A stretch of 64,000 nt of DNA from Actinomycetes bacterium (GCA_025964575.1 JAOPYO010000057.1:1-64000), one strand, 5' to 3'. Shown: positions 41,889 to 51,113, counted from the first letter of the stretch. Notes: a model not told the origin generated them from the letters alone. Made by a program: numbers and translations.

Positions 41889-42614
41889 TCAGGGGAGGAA
41901 CAGGCCGAATTCGGCGAGGTCGGCGGTGAGCGCGGGGGGCAGGGCCGCCACCGCGGAGAGTTCCTCGGCCGAGGTGAAGCCGCCGACCTCGGCGCGCACC
42001 CGCTCGATCCGCGCCGCGAGCTCGTAAGTGATCCCGGGCAGGGTCTCCAGCGAGGGGACGGGGGCATGGTTCACATCCACGAGCCCTCCGTCGTCATACC
42101 GCCGGGGCAGGTCGGGGCGCCCGATGCGGAGCTCACGGGCCAGACCCGGGTCCCCCTGGGCCAGTTCCCGGGCCTTCTGGCGGAGCAGGCGTTGTCGGCG
42201 CACCCACTCGATGGCGGCCTCGTTGCCGCCCATGCCTTCGGATCCGGAGGGGTCGAACACCCGCCGCCGGATGATGAACGCGTGAGCGCACGCCACGATC
42301 GCCTGAACGAGGACGCAGGCTCCGAAGATCGCCCGCGATCGGTGGTCATGGTCGATGTCCGGATAGACGACGATCTGCAGGGCGAAGACCCCGACGTAGA
42401 CCAGTGCGGCGGTGACGACATGCGGAGTGCGCCGCCACAGGGCCGCGGCCGCGAAGGTGAACGGCGTGGCCCAGCCCAGGGTGAGGAAGGGCAGCGCCGC
42501 CCAGGAGACGCTGAGTGCGGCCCGCCCGGGCGGCATGGTGTCCGATGGCACCCGCGGCTCATAGGGGGCGGGCCCGCCCTCGCGCGGAGCGGGCGGAGTC
42601 GCTGGGGGGTTCAT
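41889..42614 (-). CDS. membrane protein with C-terminal helix-hairpin-helix motif
   Basis: A 241-residue protein of unknown function. After a Pro-rich start there are three or four hydrophobic helices (AALPFLTLGWATPFTFAAAA, AALVYVGVFALQIVVYPDI, FGACVLVQAIVACAHAFII). The C-terminal 60 residues form a ComEA-like helix-hairpin-helix: LVDVNHAPVPSLETLPGITY and ELAARIERVRAEVGGFTSAE. This motif normally binds DNA or protein non-specifically. GGAGGAAG lies 8 bases before ATG 42614. Confidence 0.8.
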   Translation of the reverse strand: MNPPATPPAPREGGPAPYEPRVPSDTMPPGRAALSVSWAALPFLTLGWATPFTFAAAALWRRTPHVVTAALVYVGVFALQIVVYPDIDHDHRSRAIFGACVLVQAIVACAHAFIIRRRVFDPSGSEGMGGNEAAIEWVRRQRLLRQKARELAQGDPGLARELRIGRPDLPRRYDDGGLVDVNHAPVPSLETLPGITYELAARIERVRAEVGGFTSAEELSAVAALPPALTADLAEFGLFLP

Positions 42615-42676
42615 GTGCACTTCCTCCGCCCGGGGGGTTCCCTGACCACCACTTACCCGCGAGTCGCCCGCGGGGG

Positions 42677-43525
42677 TCAGGGCAGGGTGAGGATCTCGTG
42701 GCCGTCTTCGGTCACCAGGATGGTGTGCTCGAACTGGGCGGTGCGCTTGCGATCCCTGGTGACGACCGTCCAGCCGTCCTTCCAGATGTCGTAGTCGATC
42801 GTCCCGAGGGTGAGCATCGGCTCGATGGTGAACGTCATCCCCGGCTGGATGAGCACCGTGGCGTTCGGGTCGTCGTAATGCGGGACGATCAGCCCGGAGT
42901 GGAACGTCGTGCCGATCCCGTGGCCGGTGAAGTCGCGGACGACGCCGTAGCCGAACCGGCGGGCATAGGACTCGATGACCCGGCCGATCACGTTCATCGC
43001 CCGGCCGGGGGCGGCGGCGCGGATGCCGCGCATCATCGCCTCCTTGGTCCGCTCGACCAGCAGCCGGGACTCCTCATCGACGTCCCCGACGAGGTAGGTC
43101 GCGTCCGTGTCGCCGTGCACGCCGCCGATGAAGGCGGTGATGTCGACATTGACGATGTCGCCGTCCCGCAGCACCGTGTCGTCCGGGATCCCATGGCAGA
43201 TCACCTCGTTGACCGAGGTGCACAGTGACTTGGGAAAGCCTCGGTAGCCGAGCGTCGACGGGTAGGCGCCATGATCGAGCATGAACTCGTGCCCGATCCG
43301 GTCCAGCTCGTCGGTGGTGATGCCGGGTCGTACGTGCCGCCCGACCTCATCCAGGGCCTGACCGGCTATCTTCCCGGCCACCCGCATCTTCTCGATGATC
43401 TCCGGAGTCTTGACGTCCGGCTCACCGGTCCGGGGGGTCTTCTTCCCGACGTACTCCGGCCGTGGGATGGTCGTAGGAACCTTGCGCATAGGTGAAACGT
43501 GGCCGGGCCGAAGTTGCGTCGTCAT
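42677..43525 (-). CDS. map: methionine aminopeptidase, type I
   Basis: A 282-residue enzyme removing initiator methionine from nascent proteins. Metal ligands are in [46 protein letters not shown] and the final [14 protein letters not shown]. The N-terminal extension ([17 protein letters not shown]) is the actinobacterial form; ATG 43489 at that point is an alternative start. The gene is divergent from a small SPOR-like protein gene. Confidence 0.95.
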   Translation of the reverse strand: MTTQLRPGHVSPMRKVPTTIPRPEYVGKKTPRTGEPDVKTPEIIEKMRVAGKIAGQALDEVGRHVRPGITTDELDRIGHEFMLDHGAYPSTLGYRGFPKSLCTSVNEVICHGIPDDTVLRDGDIVNVDITAFIGGVHGDTDATYLVGDVDEESRLLVERTKEAMMRGIRAAAPGRAMNVIGRVIESYARRFGYGVVRDFTGHGIGTTFHSGLIVPHYDDPNATVLIQPGMTFTIEPMLTLGTIDYDIWKDGWTVVTRDRKRTAQFEHTILVTEDGHEILTLP

Positions 43526-43590
43526 GTGTCCCGAGTGTAGTTGCCCGGATCTGGGGACGATGTCGACACGTAGTCAAGATCGGAGGTCTC

Positions 43591-43770
43591 ATGCCTGACG
43601 AGGATGAGAAGTGGTGGTTCTGCCTCACGCACCAGCGGGTGGAGCACGGTGTCGGCTGCCCGGGGAAGGACCGGATGGGACCGTACGACTCGGAGGAGGC
43701 GGCGGCCCACGCCCTGGACCTGGCGCGGCAGCGCAACGAGGCCTGGCGCCGGCAGAACGGCGACGATTGA
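43591..43770 (+). CDS. small conserved SPOR-like protein
   Basis: A 59-residue soluble protein. EKWWFCLTHQRVEHGVGC followed by GPYDSEEAAAHALDLARQRNEAW is conserved in actinomycetes, and the second part resembles a SPOR-type peptidoglycan-binding motif. No signal peptide is present, so periplasmic action is unlikely. CGGAGG stands 5 bases before ATG 43591. Function unknown. Confidence 0.8.
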   Translation: MPDEDEKWWFCLTHQRVEHGVGCPGKDRMGPYDSEEAAAHALDLARQRNEAWRRQNGDD

Positions 43771-43790
43771 GCGGCCGGTCACGTGGCCGC
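43771..43790. terminator. hairpin between convergent genes
   Basis: GCGGCC and GGCCGC pair over an 8-base loop, directly after the stop of the SPOR-like gene and 5 bases before the convergent gene's stop. Short but GC-rich and well placed for bidirectional termination. Confidence 0.45.
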
Positions 43791-43794
43791 CGGG

Positions 43795-44391
43795 TCAGTC
43801 GGGTACCGGGCCGCTCACCACGTCGAGGATCTTGGCCAGCCGGTCGCGAAACGTCGGGCGGCCGCCTCGGAGGCGTTCGAGGGGCCTCCCGGCCGCGGCG
43901 CTGATCAGATGCTGGGCGCCGTCGAAAGAGATCAGCCCGTCCCGCTGTGGGACCGTCAGGGACTCGTGGGCCAGGCCCTGCAGTTCACGGTCGCCGCCGT
44001 CGAGGGTCAGGATGACCGCGCCGGTCCGGCGCGCGTCGTCGACCCGCTCCAGCAGTGGGACCGGAGCCGACTCCTCGGCGACCACGAACAGCGTCTCGCC
44101 GCGCCGCGCCGCGGCCAGCCGGTCCAGGCCGATCCGCAGGTGCGGGGGCGCGTCCGGCGGTGGCTCCCAGCGGACCAGCGTGGGCATCAGCTCGGGTATC
44201 GCGTTGAACCGGCTCTCGTCGTCGAGGTGCGCGGCCAGATGCCACGGCTCTCCCTCTGGAGTGCCGAGGAGCATCAGTCCACCCGGGTCCCGGGTGGAGG
44301 TACGCAGCGCGCGGGCGAACTGGCGGGTCTGCTCCAGCCATCCGGTGGCGGAGAGGACCTCACGCAACATAGCGACCTGATCGGCGTCCAC
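43795..44391 (-). CDS. uncharacterised actinobacterial protein
   Basis: A 198-residue protein I do not recognise. It begins VDADQVAMLREVLSATGWLE; a beta-rich middle contains GGLMLLGTPEGEPWHLAAHLDDE, and the last third is GLISFDGAQHLISAAAG. No membrane segment, signal peptide or catalytic motif is seen. GTG 44391 is the probable start; ATG 44370 is possible. The frame is open upstream, but that part is antisense to npdG. Divergent from npdG by about 100 bases. Confidence 0.65.
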   Translation of the reverse strand: MDADQVAMLREVLSATGWLEQTRQFARALRTSTRDPGGLMLLGTPEGEPWHLAAHLDDESRFNAIPELMPTLVRWEPPPDAPPHLRIGLDRLAAARRGETLFVVAEESAPVPLLERVDDARRTGAVILTLDGGDRELQGLAHESLTVPQRDGLISFDGAQHLISAAAGRPLERLRGGRPTFRDRLAKILDVVSGPVPD

Positions 44392-44490
44392 GCCCTCATG
44401 GTGCCGTAAGGAACACGGTACGGACGGTGATTCGACAGGGTTCGGCGGGCCAGTGGAATGTCGTCGCGCCGGTCCTGGCAGGATCAGGAC

Positions 44491-45195
44491 ATGACGCAGC
44501 AGCAGAAGACTCCCTATGACCTGCCGGACGTGAGCGGTCTGTCGATCGGCATCCTGGGGGGTACCGGAGACCAGGGCAAGGGCCTGGCCAGGCGGTTCGC
44601 GCTGGCCGGGCACCAGGTCATCATCGGCTCGCGCAACGCCGAGCGGGCCCGGCAGGCCGCCGACGAGATCGGGTCGTCCGTGGGGCATGGGGGTGCGACA
44701 CCGCGCGGCGCGGAGAACGCCGCAGCGGCGACCGAGGCCGACGTCGTGATCATCGCGGTGCCCTGGGACGGCCACAAGGCGACGATCGAGTCGCTGCGCA
44801 CGGAGCTCACCGGGAAGATCGTCATCGACTGCGTGAATCCGATGGGCTTCGACAAGCAGGGGGCCTTCGCCCTTCCCGTCGAAGAAGGCAGCGCCGCCCA
44901 GCAGGCGGCCGTGGTCCTCGCCGGGAGCCGCGTCGTGGCCGCGTTCCATCACGTGTCCGCGGTGCTGCTGCTGGACCCCTCGGTCGAGCTGATGGACCTC
45001 GATGTGCTCGTCCTCGGCGAGGACCGGGAGGCCACCGACCTGGTCCAGGCGCTGGCCGGGCGGATCCCGGGGATGCGCGGTGTCTACGCCGGCCGGCTCC
45101 GCAACGCCCACCAGGTCGAGGCGCTGACCGCCAACCTCATCTCCATCAACCGCCGCTACAAGGCCCACGCGGGCTTCCGCGTCACCGACGTCTGA
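44491..45195 (+). CDS. npdG: NADPH-dependent F420 reductase
   Basis: A 234-residue Rossmann protein exchanging hydride between NADPH and F420. The nucleotide-binding loop is LSIGILGGTGDQGKGLARRFALAG, followed by IIGSRN for NADP. The F420-binding part shows IIAVPWDGHKAT, DCVNPMGFDKQ and AFHHVSAVLL. ATG 44491 has GGATCAGG upstream. F420 cofactors are characteristic of actinobacteria, supporting the taxonomic guess. Confidence 0.92.
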   Translation: MTQQQKTPYDLPDVSGLSIGILGGTGDQGKGLARRFALAGHQVIIGSRNAERARQAADEIGSSVGHGGATPRGAENAAAATEADVVIIAVPWDGHKATIESLRTELTGKIVIDCVNPMGFDKQGAFALPVEEGSAAQQAAVVLAGSRVVAAFHHVSAVLLLDPSVELMDLDVLVLGEDREATDLVQALAGRIPGMRGVYAGRLRNAHQVEALTANLISINRRYKAHAGFRVTDV

Positions 45196-45330
45196 CGCCG
45201 TCTTCCGCGCCGATCAATTCCAGCCGATCGCATCGAGTAGGGCGACGTCCCTGCGGAACCGGGCGCCGCGTTCTACCATCTGAGAGGTACGCCCCGCACG
45301 GGGGTGCAGTCTCTCCGAACGGGTGCCACG

Positions 45331-45690
45331 ATGCGACAGCCCCATTCAGCCGATCCGTGGAGCACCTTCCTCGATCCCTCTGACGACCGCTCCGGCGGGC
45401 CGAGGACTCCGGCCGCCTTCATCGCCGAGGGACACCGACACGGCGACGACACCGGCACCAACGACACCGGCACCGACGCGGGGCTCTCCGAGCCCGGCCG
45501 CCGGGTGCTGGATCTCCTCGGCGCGGACCGAGAGGCGCTTCCTATCGAGCAGGTGGCGGAGCGCCTCGACATGGGGCTGCTGGCCGCCGCCGAGACCGTC
45601 CTCGACCTGACGACGAAGGGGCTGATCCGGGTCCGGCAGACCGGTGCGAGGGAAACGGTCGAGCTCATCGAACGTGAGCCCGGCGCCTGA
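45331..45690 (+). CDS. small winged-helix-like protein, uncharacterised
   Basis: A 119-residue protein. The first half (to about residue 60) is polar and likely disordered, with a DTGTNDTGTDAG repeat-like stretch. The second half, GRRVLDLLGADREALPIEQVA and onward to GLIRVRQTG, has the pattern of a MarR/DprA-type winged helix. It is 3 bases before the next gene, so the two are one operon. No known family name. Confidence 0.65.
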   Translation: MRQPHSADPWSTFLDPSDDRSGGPRTPAAFIAEGHRHGDDTGTNDTGTDAGLSEPGRRVLDLLGADREALPIEQVAERLDMGLLAAAETVLDLTTKGLIRVRQTGARETVELIEREPGA

Positions 45691-45693
45691 CGC

Positions 45694-46395
45694 ATGAGTT
45701 CCCTGGGTCCCTATCTCATCGCCGCCGCGTTGGGAGCACTGGTCGGTGCCACCGAGCTCATCTCCCGCTATCGCGATCGGCCCGCCTCGTTGATCAGGGT
45801 CATCAGCACCTGGGCCTATGTCCTGATCAACGCCGCCGCCGGGGCGATAGCGCTGCTCCTCATGCACATCTTCGGCTGGGACTTCGGCGCCACCGACGCC
45901 GGGGCCCGGGGCGCCACCCAGGTGCTGGTCGCCAGCTTCGGATCGATGGCGCTCTTCCGCAGCGCGCTGTTCACCGTGCGAATCCACGATCAGGACGTGG
46001 CGGTGGGCCCGAGCACCCTGCTGACCGCGCTGCTGGCCGCCGCCGATCGAGGGGTCGATCGCATGGTCGCCCGGAACCGGTCCACGGAGGCCCGGCGCAT
46101 CATGGTGCACGTCTCCTTCGAGAAGGCACAGCTGGCGCTGCCCACCCTGTGCCTGGCGCTCCTGCAGAACGTTTCGGCCGGGGACCAGCGAGACCTGCGT
46201 ACGGCCGTGGACGCGCTGGCCGCCAGCTCGATGACCGACAGGCAGCGGGCGCTCAACCTCGGTTTGCTGCTGATGAACGTCGCGGGACCCGATGTGGTGC
46301 GCGCCGCTGTCGACGCCCTGCAGGACGAGATCAGGGCCGACCCCGCTCCGGCGCGCCTCCGTGATCAGGCGATGGATTCGAAGACCGTCGCCTGA
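45694..46395 (+). CDS. membrane protein with helical cytoplasmic domain, uncharacterised
   Basis: A 233-residue protein with hydrophobic segments LGPYLIAAALGALVGAT, ISTWAYVLINAAAGAIALLL and a third near VLVASFGSMALFRSALF. The rest is a soluble alpha-helical domain starting RRIMVHVSFEKAQLALPTLC. No catalytic motif is visible. It follows the winged-helix gene within 3 bases. The pair suggests a membrane-linked regulator but has no assigned function. Confidence 0.72.
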   Translation: MSSLGPYLIAAALGALVGATELISRYRDRPASLIRVISTWAYVLINAAAGAIALLLMHIFGWDFGATDAGARGATQVLVASFGSMALFRSALFTVRIHDQDVAVGPSTLLTALLAAADRGVDRMVARNRSTEARRIMVHVSFEKAQLALPTLCLALLQNVSAGDQRDLRTAVDALAASSMTDRQRALNLGLLLMNVAGPDVVRAAVDALQDEIRADPAPARLRDQAMDSKTVA

Positions 46396-46414
46396 TCACG
46401 AAAGGTTCGCGGAG

Positions 46415-47260
46415 TCAGCGGTAGGTGTGGTCGGGGGTGGGGAAGGCGCCGCCGACGACCTCGTCGGCGAACGACTTGGCGGCGTCGGACAGGATGCCCG
46501 CCACATCGGCGTACTTCTTCACGAACTTGGCGGTGTGCGGGGTCAGCCCGGCCATGTCCTGCCAGACCAGCACCTGGGCGTCGCAGCCGTTGCCGGCCCC
46601 GATGCCGATGGTCGGGATGGACAGTGACGCGGTGACCCGTGCGGCGAGGTCCTTGGGCACGCATTCGAGGACCACGGCGAACGCGCCGGCCGCCTCGAGC
46701 GCCTTGGCGTCGGCCATCAGTTCCTCGCCGGCCTCGCCGCGGCCCTGCACCCGGTAGCCGCCGAAGACGTTGACCGACTGCGGGGTGAGGCCGAGGTGGC
46801 CCATCACCGGGATGCCGGCCGCGACCATGGCCTCGGCCTGGGGGAGGACCCGGCGGCCGCCCTCGAGCTTGACCGCGTGTGCGCCGGTCTCCTTCAGGAA
46901 GCGGGAGGCGGTGGTCAGGGCGTCGGCGACACTGGTCTGGTACGAGCCGAACGGCAGATCGGCGACGACCATGGCGCGTTTGGAGCCGCGGACGACCGCG
47001 GCGGTCAGCGGGATCAGGTCGTCGACGGTGACCGGGATGGTCGAGTCGTAGCCGTACACGACCATCGCGGCCGAGTCGCCGACGAGCAGGACCGGGATGC
47101 CGGCCTCGTCGAAGACGCGTGCCGTCAGGGCGTCGTACGCGGTGAGCATGGGCCACTTCTCGCGCCGGTCCTTGGCGGCGGCGATGTCGCGTACGGTGAC
47201 CCGTCGCGCGCTCTGGCCGCCGTACAGAGTGGTCGGCTGAGCAGGATTGGAGAAAGACAC
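46415..47260 (-). CDS. panB: 3-methyl-2-oxobutanoate hydroxymethyltransferase
   Basis: A 281-residue enzyme of pantothenate synthesis that adds a hydroxymethyl group from methylene-tetrahydrofolate to ketoisovalerate. Signatures are [50 protein letters not shown] and [14 protein letters not shown] 47260 has GGAGG 5 bases upstream; a GTG at 47272 is in frame but would overlap that site. Single gene, divergent from the MFS pump. Confidence 0.95.
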   Translation of the reverse strand: MSFSNPAQPTTLYGGQSARRVTVRDIAAAKDRREKWPMLTAYDALTARVFDEAGIPVLLVGDSAAMVVYGYDSTIPVTVDDLIPLTAAVVRGSKRAMVVADLPFGSYQTSVADALTTASRFLKETGAHAVKLEGGRRVLPQAEAMVAAGIPVMGHLGLTPQSVNVFGGYRVQGRGEAGEELMADAKALEAAGAFAVVLECVPKDLAARVTASLSIPTIGIGAGNGCDAQVLVWQDMAGLTPHTAKFVKKYADVAGILSDAAKSFADEVVGGAFPTPDHTYR

Positions 47261-47395
47261 GTCGACCTCCACAGTCTCGAGGCGCCACGGTGGCGTACCC
47301 GGACGGAACCGATGATCCCACGGACAAAACGGATCTGGTAGTCCCCGGAATTCCCGATCCGTGTGATGTGGGCCGCGGTCCGGGAATGAATTACG

Positions 47396-47416
47396 AAACG
47401 ATACGGTTGCGTATCG
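47396..47416. promoter_or_regulatory. TetR operator candidate, site A, upstream of the MFS gene
   Basis: CGATACG and CGTATCG form a 7-base inverted repeat with a GTTG centre, preceded by AAA. The word TTACGAAACG that begins this site recurs at site B 53 bases further on. Located in the 239-base gap between panB and the MFS gene. Confidence 0.6.
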
Positions 47417-47448
47417 ATGGAATGCCGCGTACGCTTCCGCTGTTTACG

Positions 47449-47467
47449 AAACGCAGTCGTATCGTTT
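47449..47467. promoter_or_regulatory. TetR operator candidate, site B, upstream of the MFS gene
   Basis: AAACG and CGTTT flank a site of the same half-site content (AAACG...CGTATCGTTT) as site A. It ends 32 bases before the MFS start. Two related dyads fit binding by the TetR protein encoded after the pump gene. Confidence 0.6.
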
Positions 47468-47499
47468 GAATTTCCGTCATGCTTCGGAGGACGAAGAAT

Positions 47500-49074
47500 A
47501 TGGACCCGCAGCCGTCGTCCCCAGGGCCGGGATCCAGTGTGCACAACCGGCGCTGGTACATCCTGAGCGTCCTGGTCGTCAGCCTGCTCGTCGTCGTTCT
47601 GGACAACACGATCCTGAACGTCGCACTCAAGACCATCGCCGACCCGAAGGAGGGCCTCGGCGCCACCCAGAGCCAGCTCGAGTGGGCGATCAACTCCTAC
47701 ACGCTGGTCTTCGCCGGCCTGCTCTTCACCTTCGGCGTCATCGGCGACCGGATCGGCCGCAAGCGCATGCTCGTCATCGGCCTGCTGCTGTTCGGCCTGT
47801 CCTCGCTGATCTCGTCCTACGCGACCAGCCCTGAACAGCTCATCTGGGCCCGCGCGGCCATGGGCCTCGGCGGGGCGGCGATCATGCCGCAGACGCTGTC
47901 GATCATCTCTAACATCTTTGAGCCGCATGAGCGCGGCAAGGCCATCGGACTGTGGGCGGGTGCCGTCGGTATCGGCGTCGCCATCGGCCCGGTCACCGGC
48001 GGCCTCCTGCTCGACCACTTCTGGTGGGGCTCGGTCTTCCTGATCAACGTGCCGGTCATCATCGCGGGTGTCGTGGCGATCGTGCTGATGGTGCCGGAGT
48101 CGCGCAACCCGAGCCCGGCCAAGATCGACTTGGTCGGCGTGCTGCTCTCCATCGCCGGCCTGGTCCTGGTGACCTACGGCATCATCGAGGGCGGCGACAA
48201 GGCGTCCTGGACGGAGCCGAGTGTGCTCGGCCCCATCGTCGGCGGCCTCCTCGTGCTGGCCTTCTTCGTCTGGTACGAGTCCCGCATCGATCACCCGGCA
48301 CTGAACGTGAAGTTGTTCCGGGACCCGCGCCTGTCGGCCTCGGTCGGTGCGATCGCACTGGTCTTCTTCGGCATGGCCGGGGTGTTCTTCTTCATCTCGA
48401 TCTACCTGCAGAGCGTCCGTGACTACAGCCCGCTCCAGGCCGGTCTGCTGACCCTTCCGTTCGCCGTCGCACAGCTGATCTTCTCGCCGCGCAGCGCCGC
48501 CATGGTCCAGCGGTTCGGTGCCAAGGCGACCACGACCACGGGTCTGATCGTGGTGTTCGTCGCGATCCTCAGCTATCAGCTGGCGGGCACCCACTCACCG
48601 ATCTGGATGCTCGAAGTGAGCTTCTTCCTGCAGGGCGCGGGAATGGCTAATGTCATGCCGCCCGCCACCAACGCCGTCATGTCCGTGCTCCCGCGTGAGG
48701 AGGCCGGTTCGGGCTCGGCCCTGACCAACGTCTCCCGCCAGGTGGCGGTCGCGCTCGGCGTCGCCATCCTCGGTTCGGTGGTCTCGTCGATCTACCGTCA
48801 TGAAATGACCCCGCACCTGGCCGGGCTGCCCAAGGCGGCGGGCGACTCGATCGGTGCCACCACGGGCATCGCGGAGAAGCTGCACCTGCCCGCGGACCGG
48901 CTGGTCGACTATGGCCACACGGCCTTCGTCCACGGCATGCACGTGGCTTCGGGGATCTCGGCGGTCATCGCGCTGGCCGGCGTGCTGGTCGTCCTCAAGT
49001 GGATGCCCGGCCGCGCCAAGACCGACGCGGCGGATTCAGCGTCGGCTCAACAGCGGGAAACCGCAGATGTATGA
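47500..49074 (+). CDS. MFS drug-resistance transporter, DHA2/EmrB-QacA family
   Basis: A 524-residue, 14-helix efflux pump driven by proton exchange. Motif A is GDRIGRKRMLVIG after helix 2, motif C is GAVGIGVAIGPVTGGLLLDH, and the family D1 motif DNTILNVAL is in helix 1. The substrate is probably an amphipathic drug, not readable from sequence. ATG 47500 has GGAGG 9 bases upstream. It is followed by its TetR regulator 11 bases after the stop and preceded by two matching dyads. Confidence 0.94.
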   Translation: MDPQPSSPGPGSSVHNRRWYILSVLVVSLLVVVLDNTILNVALKTIADPKEGLGATQSQLEWAINSYTLVFAGLLFTFGVIGDRIGRKRMLVIGLLLFGLSSLISSYATSPEQLIWARAAMGLGGAAIMPQTLSIISNIFEPHERGKAIGLWAGAVGIGVAIGPVTGGLLLDHFWWGSVFLINVPVIIAGVVAIVLMVPESRNPSPAKIDLVGVLLSIAGLVLVTYGIIEGGDKASWTEPSVLGPIVGGLLVLAFFVWYESRIDHPALNVKLFRDPRLSASVGAIALVFFGMAGVFFFISIYLQSVRDYSPLQAGLLTLPFAVAQLIFSPRSAAMVQRFGAKATTTTGLIVVFVAILSYQLAGTHSPIWMLEVSFFLQGAGMANVMPPATNAVMSVLPREEAGSGSALTNVSRQVAVALGVAILGSVVSSIYRHEMTPHLAGLPKAAGDSIGATTGIAEKLHLPADRLVDYGHTAFVHGMHVASGISAVIALAGVLVVLKWMPGRAKTDAADSASAQQRETADV

Positions 49075-49085
49075 GAAGTTGATTG

Positions 49086-49694
49086 ATGATGACCGAGACG
49101 ACTGAACGCTCCGCTCCCCGGCCTCCGGGCCGGCCTCGGAGTGAGCGCGCCGAAAAGGCGATCATCGAGGCGACGCTCGACCTCCTCGTGGAGGAGGCGG
49201 GCGTCGCCGGGGTGACGATCGAGGCGGTGGCCGCCCGAGCGGGGGTCGGCAAGACGACGATTTACCGGCGCTGGGCCAACAAGGAGTCGCTCATCATCGA
49301 CGCCCTCGCCACCCTCAAGGCTCCCATCCCGGAGCTGACCGGCCGCTCGGCGCGGGACGACCTGATCGCGCTCACCGAGGCGGTCAGGCCGGCCGGAGAC
49401 CGTCGCTTCGACTGCGTCTGGAACGTCGTGGGCGGGGCTGCCAAGCACCCTGAGCTCGCCAGCCGGTTCCGGCAGGACGTCGTGGAGCCTCGCCGAGAGG
49501 TCTTCCGCAGCGTGCTGCGCAGAGGGATCGCGACCGGCGAATTCCGGTCGGATCTCGATGTCGAGGTGGCGATGTCCATGCTCGTCGGTGCGGTGACCCT
49601 GCAGACGCGTGGGCTCGCCCGGGACGAGACGCTGCCCGAGGACTTCGCCGGCCGGGTCGTGGACACGGCTCTGCGCGGGTTCTCAGTGCGGTAG
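49086..49694 (+). CDS. TetR/AcrR-family regulator of the MFS pump
   Basis: A 202-residue repressor. The DNA-binding domain is RPRSERAEKAIIEATLDLLV then VTIEAVAARAGVGKTTIYRRW, the hallmark helix-turn-helix. The C-terminal domain WNVVGGAAKHPELASRFRQD matches the TetR_C_16-like ligand domain. It is in one transcript with the pump and probably represses it through the two dyads at 47396-47467. ATG 49086 or 49089 may start it. Its last 12 bases overlap the convergent adaptor gene. Confidence 0.93.
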   Translation: MMTETTERSAPRPPGRPRSERAEKAIIEATLDLLVEEAGVAGVTIEAVAARAGVGKTTIYRRWANKESLIIDALATLKAPIPELTGRSARDDLIALTEAVRPAGDRRFDCVWNVVGGAAKHPELASRFRQDVVEPRREVFRSVLRRGIATGEFRSDLDVEVAMSMLVGAVTLQTRGLARDETLPEDFAGRVVDTALRGFSVR

Positions 49695-51023
49695 CACCAC
49701 CTGGTCGCCGGTGGCCAGGCCCGAGCGGATCTCCACGTACTGATCGCCGCGTACGCCGATTTGCACGGTACGGGTGGTCGTGTTCTTGCCGCGCCGGGCC
49801 TGGACGGCATAGGACCCGTTCGAGCCGGAAGTGACGGCGGCGGCCGGGACATAGAGCGTGCCGTCCGATTCCTGGACCGTGACCTGGGCGGTTGCCGTCT
49901 GGCCGACCAGCATCCCCTTCGGTACCTCATCCAAGGCGATCATGACACCGTACTGGACCAGGGTGCCGCTGGTCGTGGCGGCGGGGTCGATGTGAGTGAC
50001 GGTGCCGTTGTACGACTCGCCCTGCCGGGTGGCGAGGGTGATCTTGGCGGACTGTCCGATCTTCAGCTTGGCCACCTCCGTCTGCGAGAACTTCGCCTGG
50101 ATCTGCAGCTCGTTCAGGTCACCGATCGTGACGAACCCGCTGGAGCCCGGCCCGCTCACCTGGCTGCCCACCGTGCCCGCGACCGTCAGCACGGTGCCGT
50201 CGATCGGAGCCTTGATCTTGGTCCCGGAGAGGGCGCGCCTGGCCTGGGCGAGGGTCACTTGGGCCTTGACGACCTGGGTTTCGGCCTGTGCCTTGGTGGT
50301 CGCGGCGCTCTGCTGGCCGCCAGAGCCGCCAGAGCCGCCAGAGCCGCCTGAGCCGCCCGCACCGCTCTGCTGGGTCTGTGATGACGTGCCGCTCTTGGCC
50401 CCGCATGAGCTCGTGCCACCCTTGGTGGATCCGGATGGAGCGGTGGACTTCGTGGGCTTCGTGGATTTGGTCGGCCGTGGAGTAGCCGCCGAGGTCGGCG
50501 TCGGTGTGGCCGTGGTCGTGGAGGTCCGGGTCGGCGAGGCCGCCGGCCGCGGTGACTTGGTGACGGTGGCCGGGGTGGAGGCCTTCCCCGGGGTGGAGGC
50601 CTTGCCCGACGTGCAGGTCGACGGCGACGCGCTGGTCGTTCCCGCCGTGTCGTAGGTCGCGTTGGCGGCCGCCAGCGAGGCCACGGCGGCGTTCACCTGC
50701 TCCTGGGCCTGGGTGGCGTCCAGCAGGGCGAGGACCTTCCCGGCCTTGACCACTTGCCCGGCCTTGACGCTGACCTTCGTGACCGTTCCGGAGGTGCCGA
50801 AGCCCACCTCGCGGATCTTGGCGCTCTGCACGTTGCCGGCCGCGCCGACCGTGGCGATGACATCGCCCTGGCGGACGCTCGCGTACGAAACCCGTACCGG
50901 TGAATTGCCACCTCCGAACGCCATTAGCGAGCCGCCTGCGATGACCAGAGCACCAAGAGCGACGACGAGCGTCGCCTTGGGGCCTCCCGGCGGACGGGGA
51001 ATCTTGAACGCGCGCGAACTCAT
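49683..51023 (-). CDS. MacA-like efflux adaptor (HlyD/RND family), divergent copy
   Basis: A 446-residue membrane-anchored adaptor. One N-terminal helix (TLVVALGALVIAGGSLMAF) is followed by a lipoyl half-domain (GTVTKVSVKAGQVVKAGKVLA) and, after an insertion, the matching half GTKIKAPIDGTVLTVAGTVG and a beta-barrel. In place of the usual coiled-coil hairpin lie about 120 residues rich in Ser, Thr, Pro, Lys and Gly, ending in a GGSGGSGGSGG run. It is divergent from the second adaptor at 51158 and probably feeds the same ABC pump. Confidence 0.88.
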   Translation of the reverse strand: MSSRAFKIPRPPGGPKATLVVALGALVIAGGSLMAFGGGNSPVRVSYASVRQGDVIATVGAAGNVQSAKIREVGFGTSGTVTKVSVKAGQVVKAGKVLALLDATQAQEQVNAAVASLAAANATYDTAGTTSASPSTCTSGKASTPGKASTPATVTKSPRPAASPTRTSTTTATPTPTSAATPRPTKSTKPTKSTAPSGSTKGGTSSCGAKSGTSSQTQQSGAGGSGGSGGSGGSGGQQSAATTKAQAETQVVKAQVTLAQARRALSGTKIKAPIDGTVLTVAGTVGSQVSGPGSSGFVTIGDLNELQIQAKFSQTEVAKLKIGQSAKITLATRQGESYNGTVTHIDPAATTSGTLVQYGVMIALDEVPKGMLVGQTATAQVTVQESDGTLYVPAAAVTSGSNGSYAVQARRGKNTTTRTVQIGVRGDQYVEIRSGLATGDQVVLPH

Positions 51024-51068
51024 GAGGCTTCACCATGCCCACGGCATGTCACAGGGCGCTGAAGCAAA

Positions 51069-51113
51069 CCTGGGAGTTTCCTGTGGACCACGGACTCACA
51101 GCAAACTTTCAGG
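51069..51113. promoter_or_regulatory. inverted repeat in the shared adaptor promoter
   Basis: CCTGGGAGTTTCCTGTG (51069-51085) and CACAGCAAACTTTCAGG (51097-51113) are inverted copies matching at 14 of 17 positions, 11 bases apart. They lie midway between the divergent adaptor genes and suit binding by a dimer, plausibly the OmpR-type regulator at 55150. Confidence 0.55.

Noticed and set aside
47125-48594. 489-residue minus-strand frame over the MFS gene
   Set aside because: Asp/Gln/His/Arg-rich antisense shadow with no hydrophobic or catalytic pattern; the plus strand has MFS motifs.
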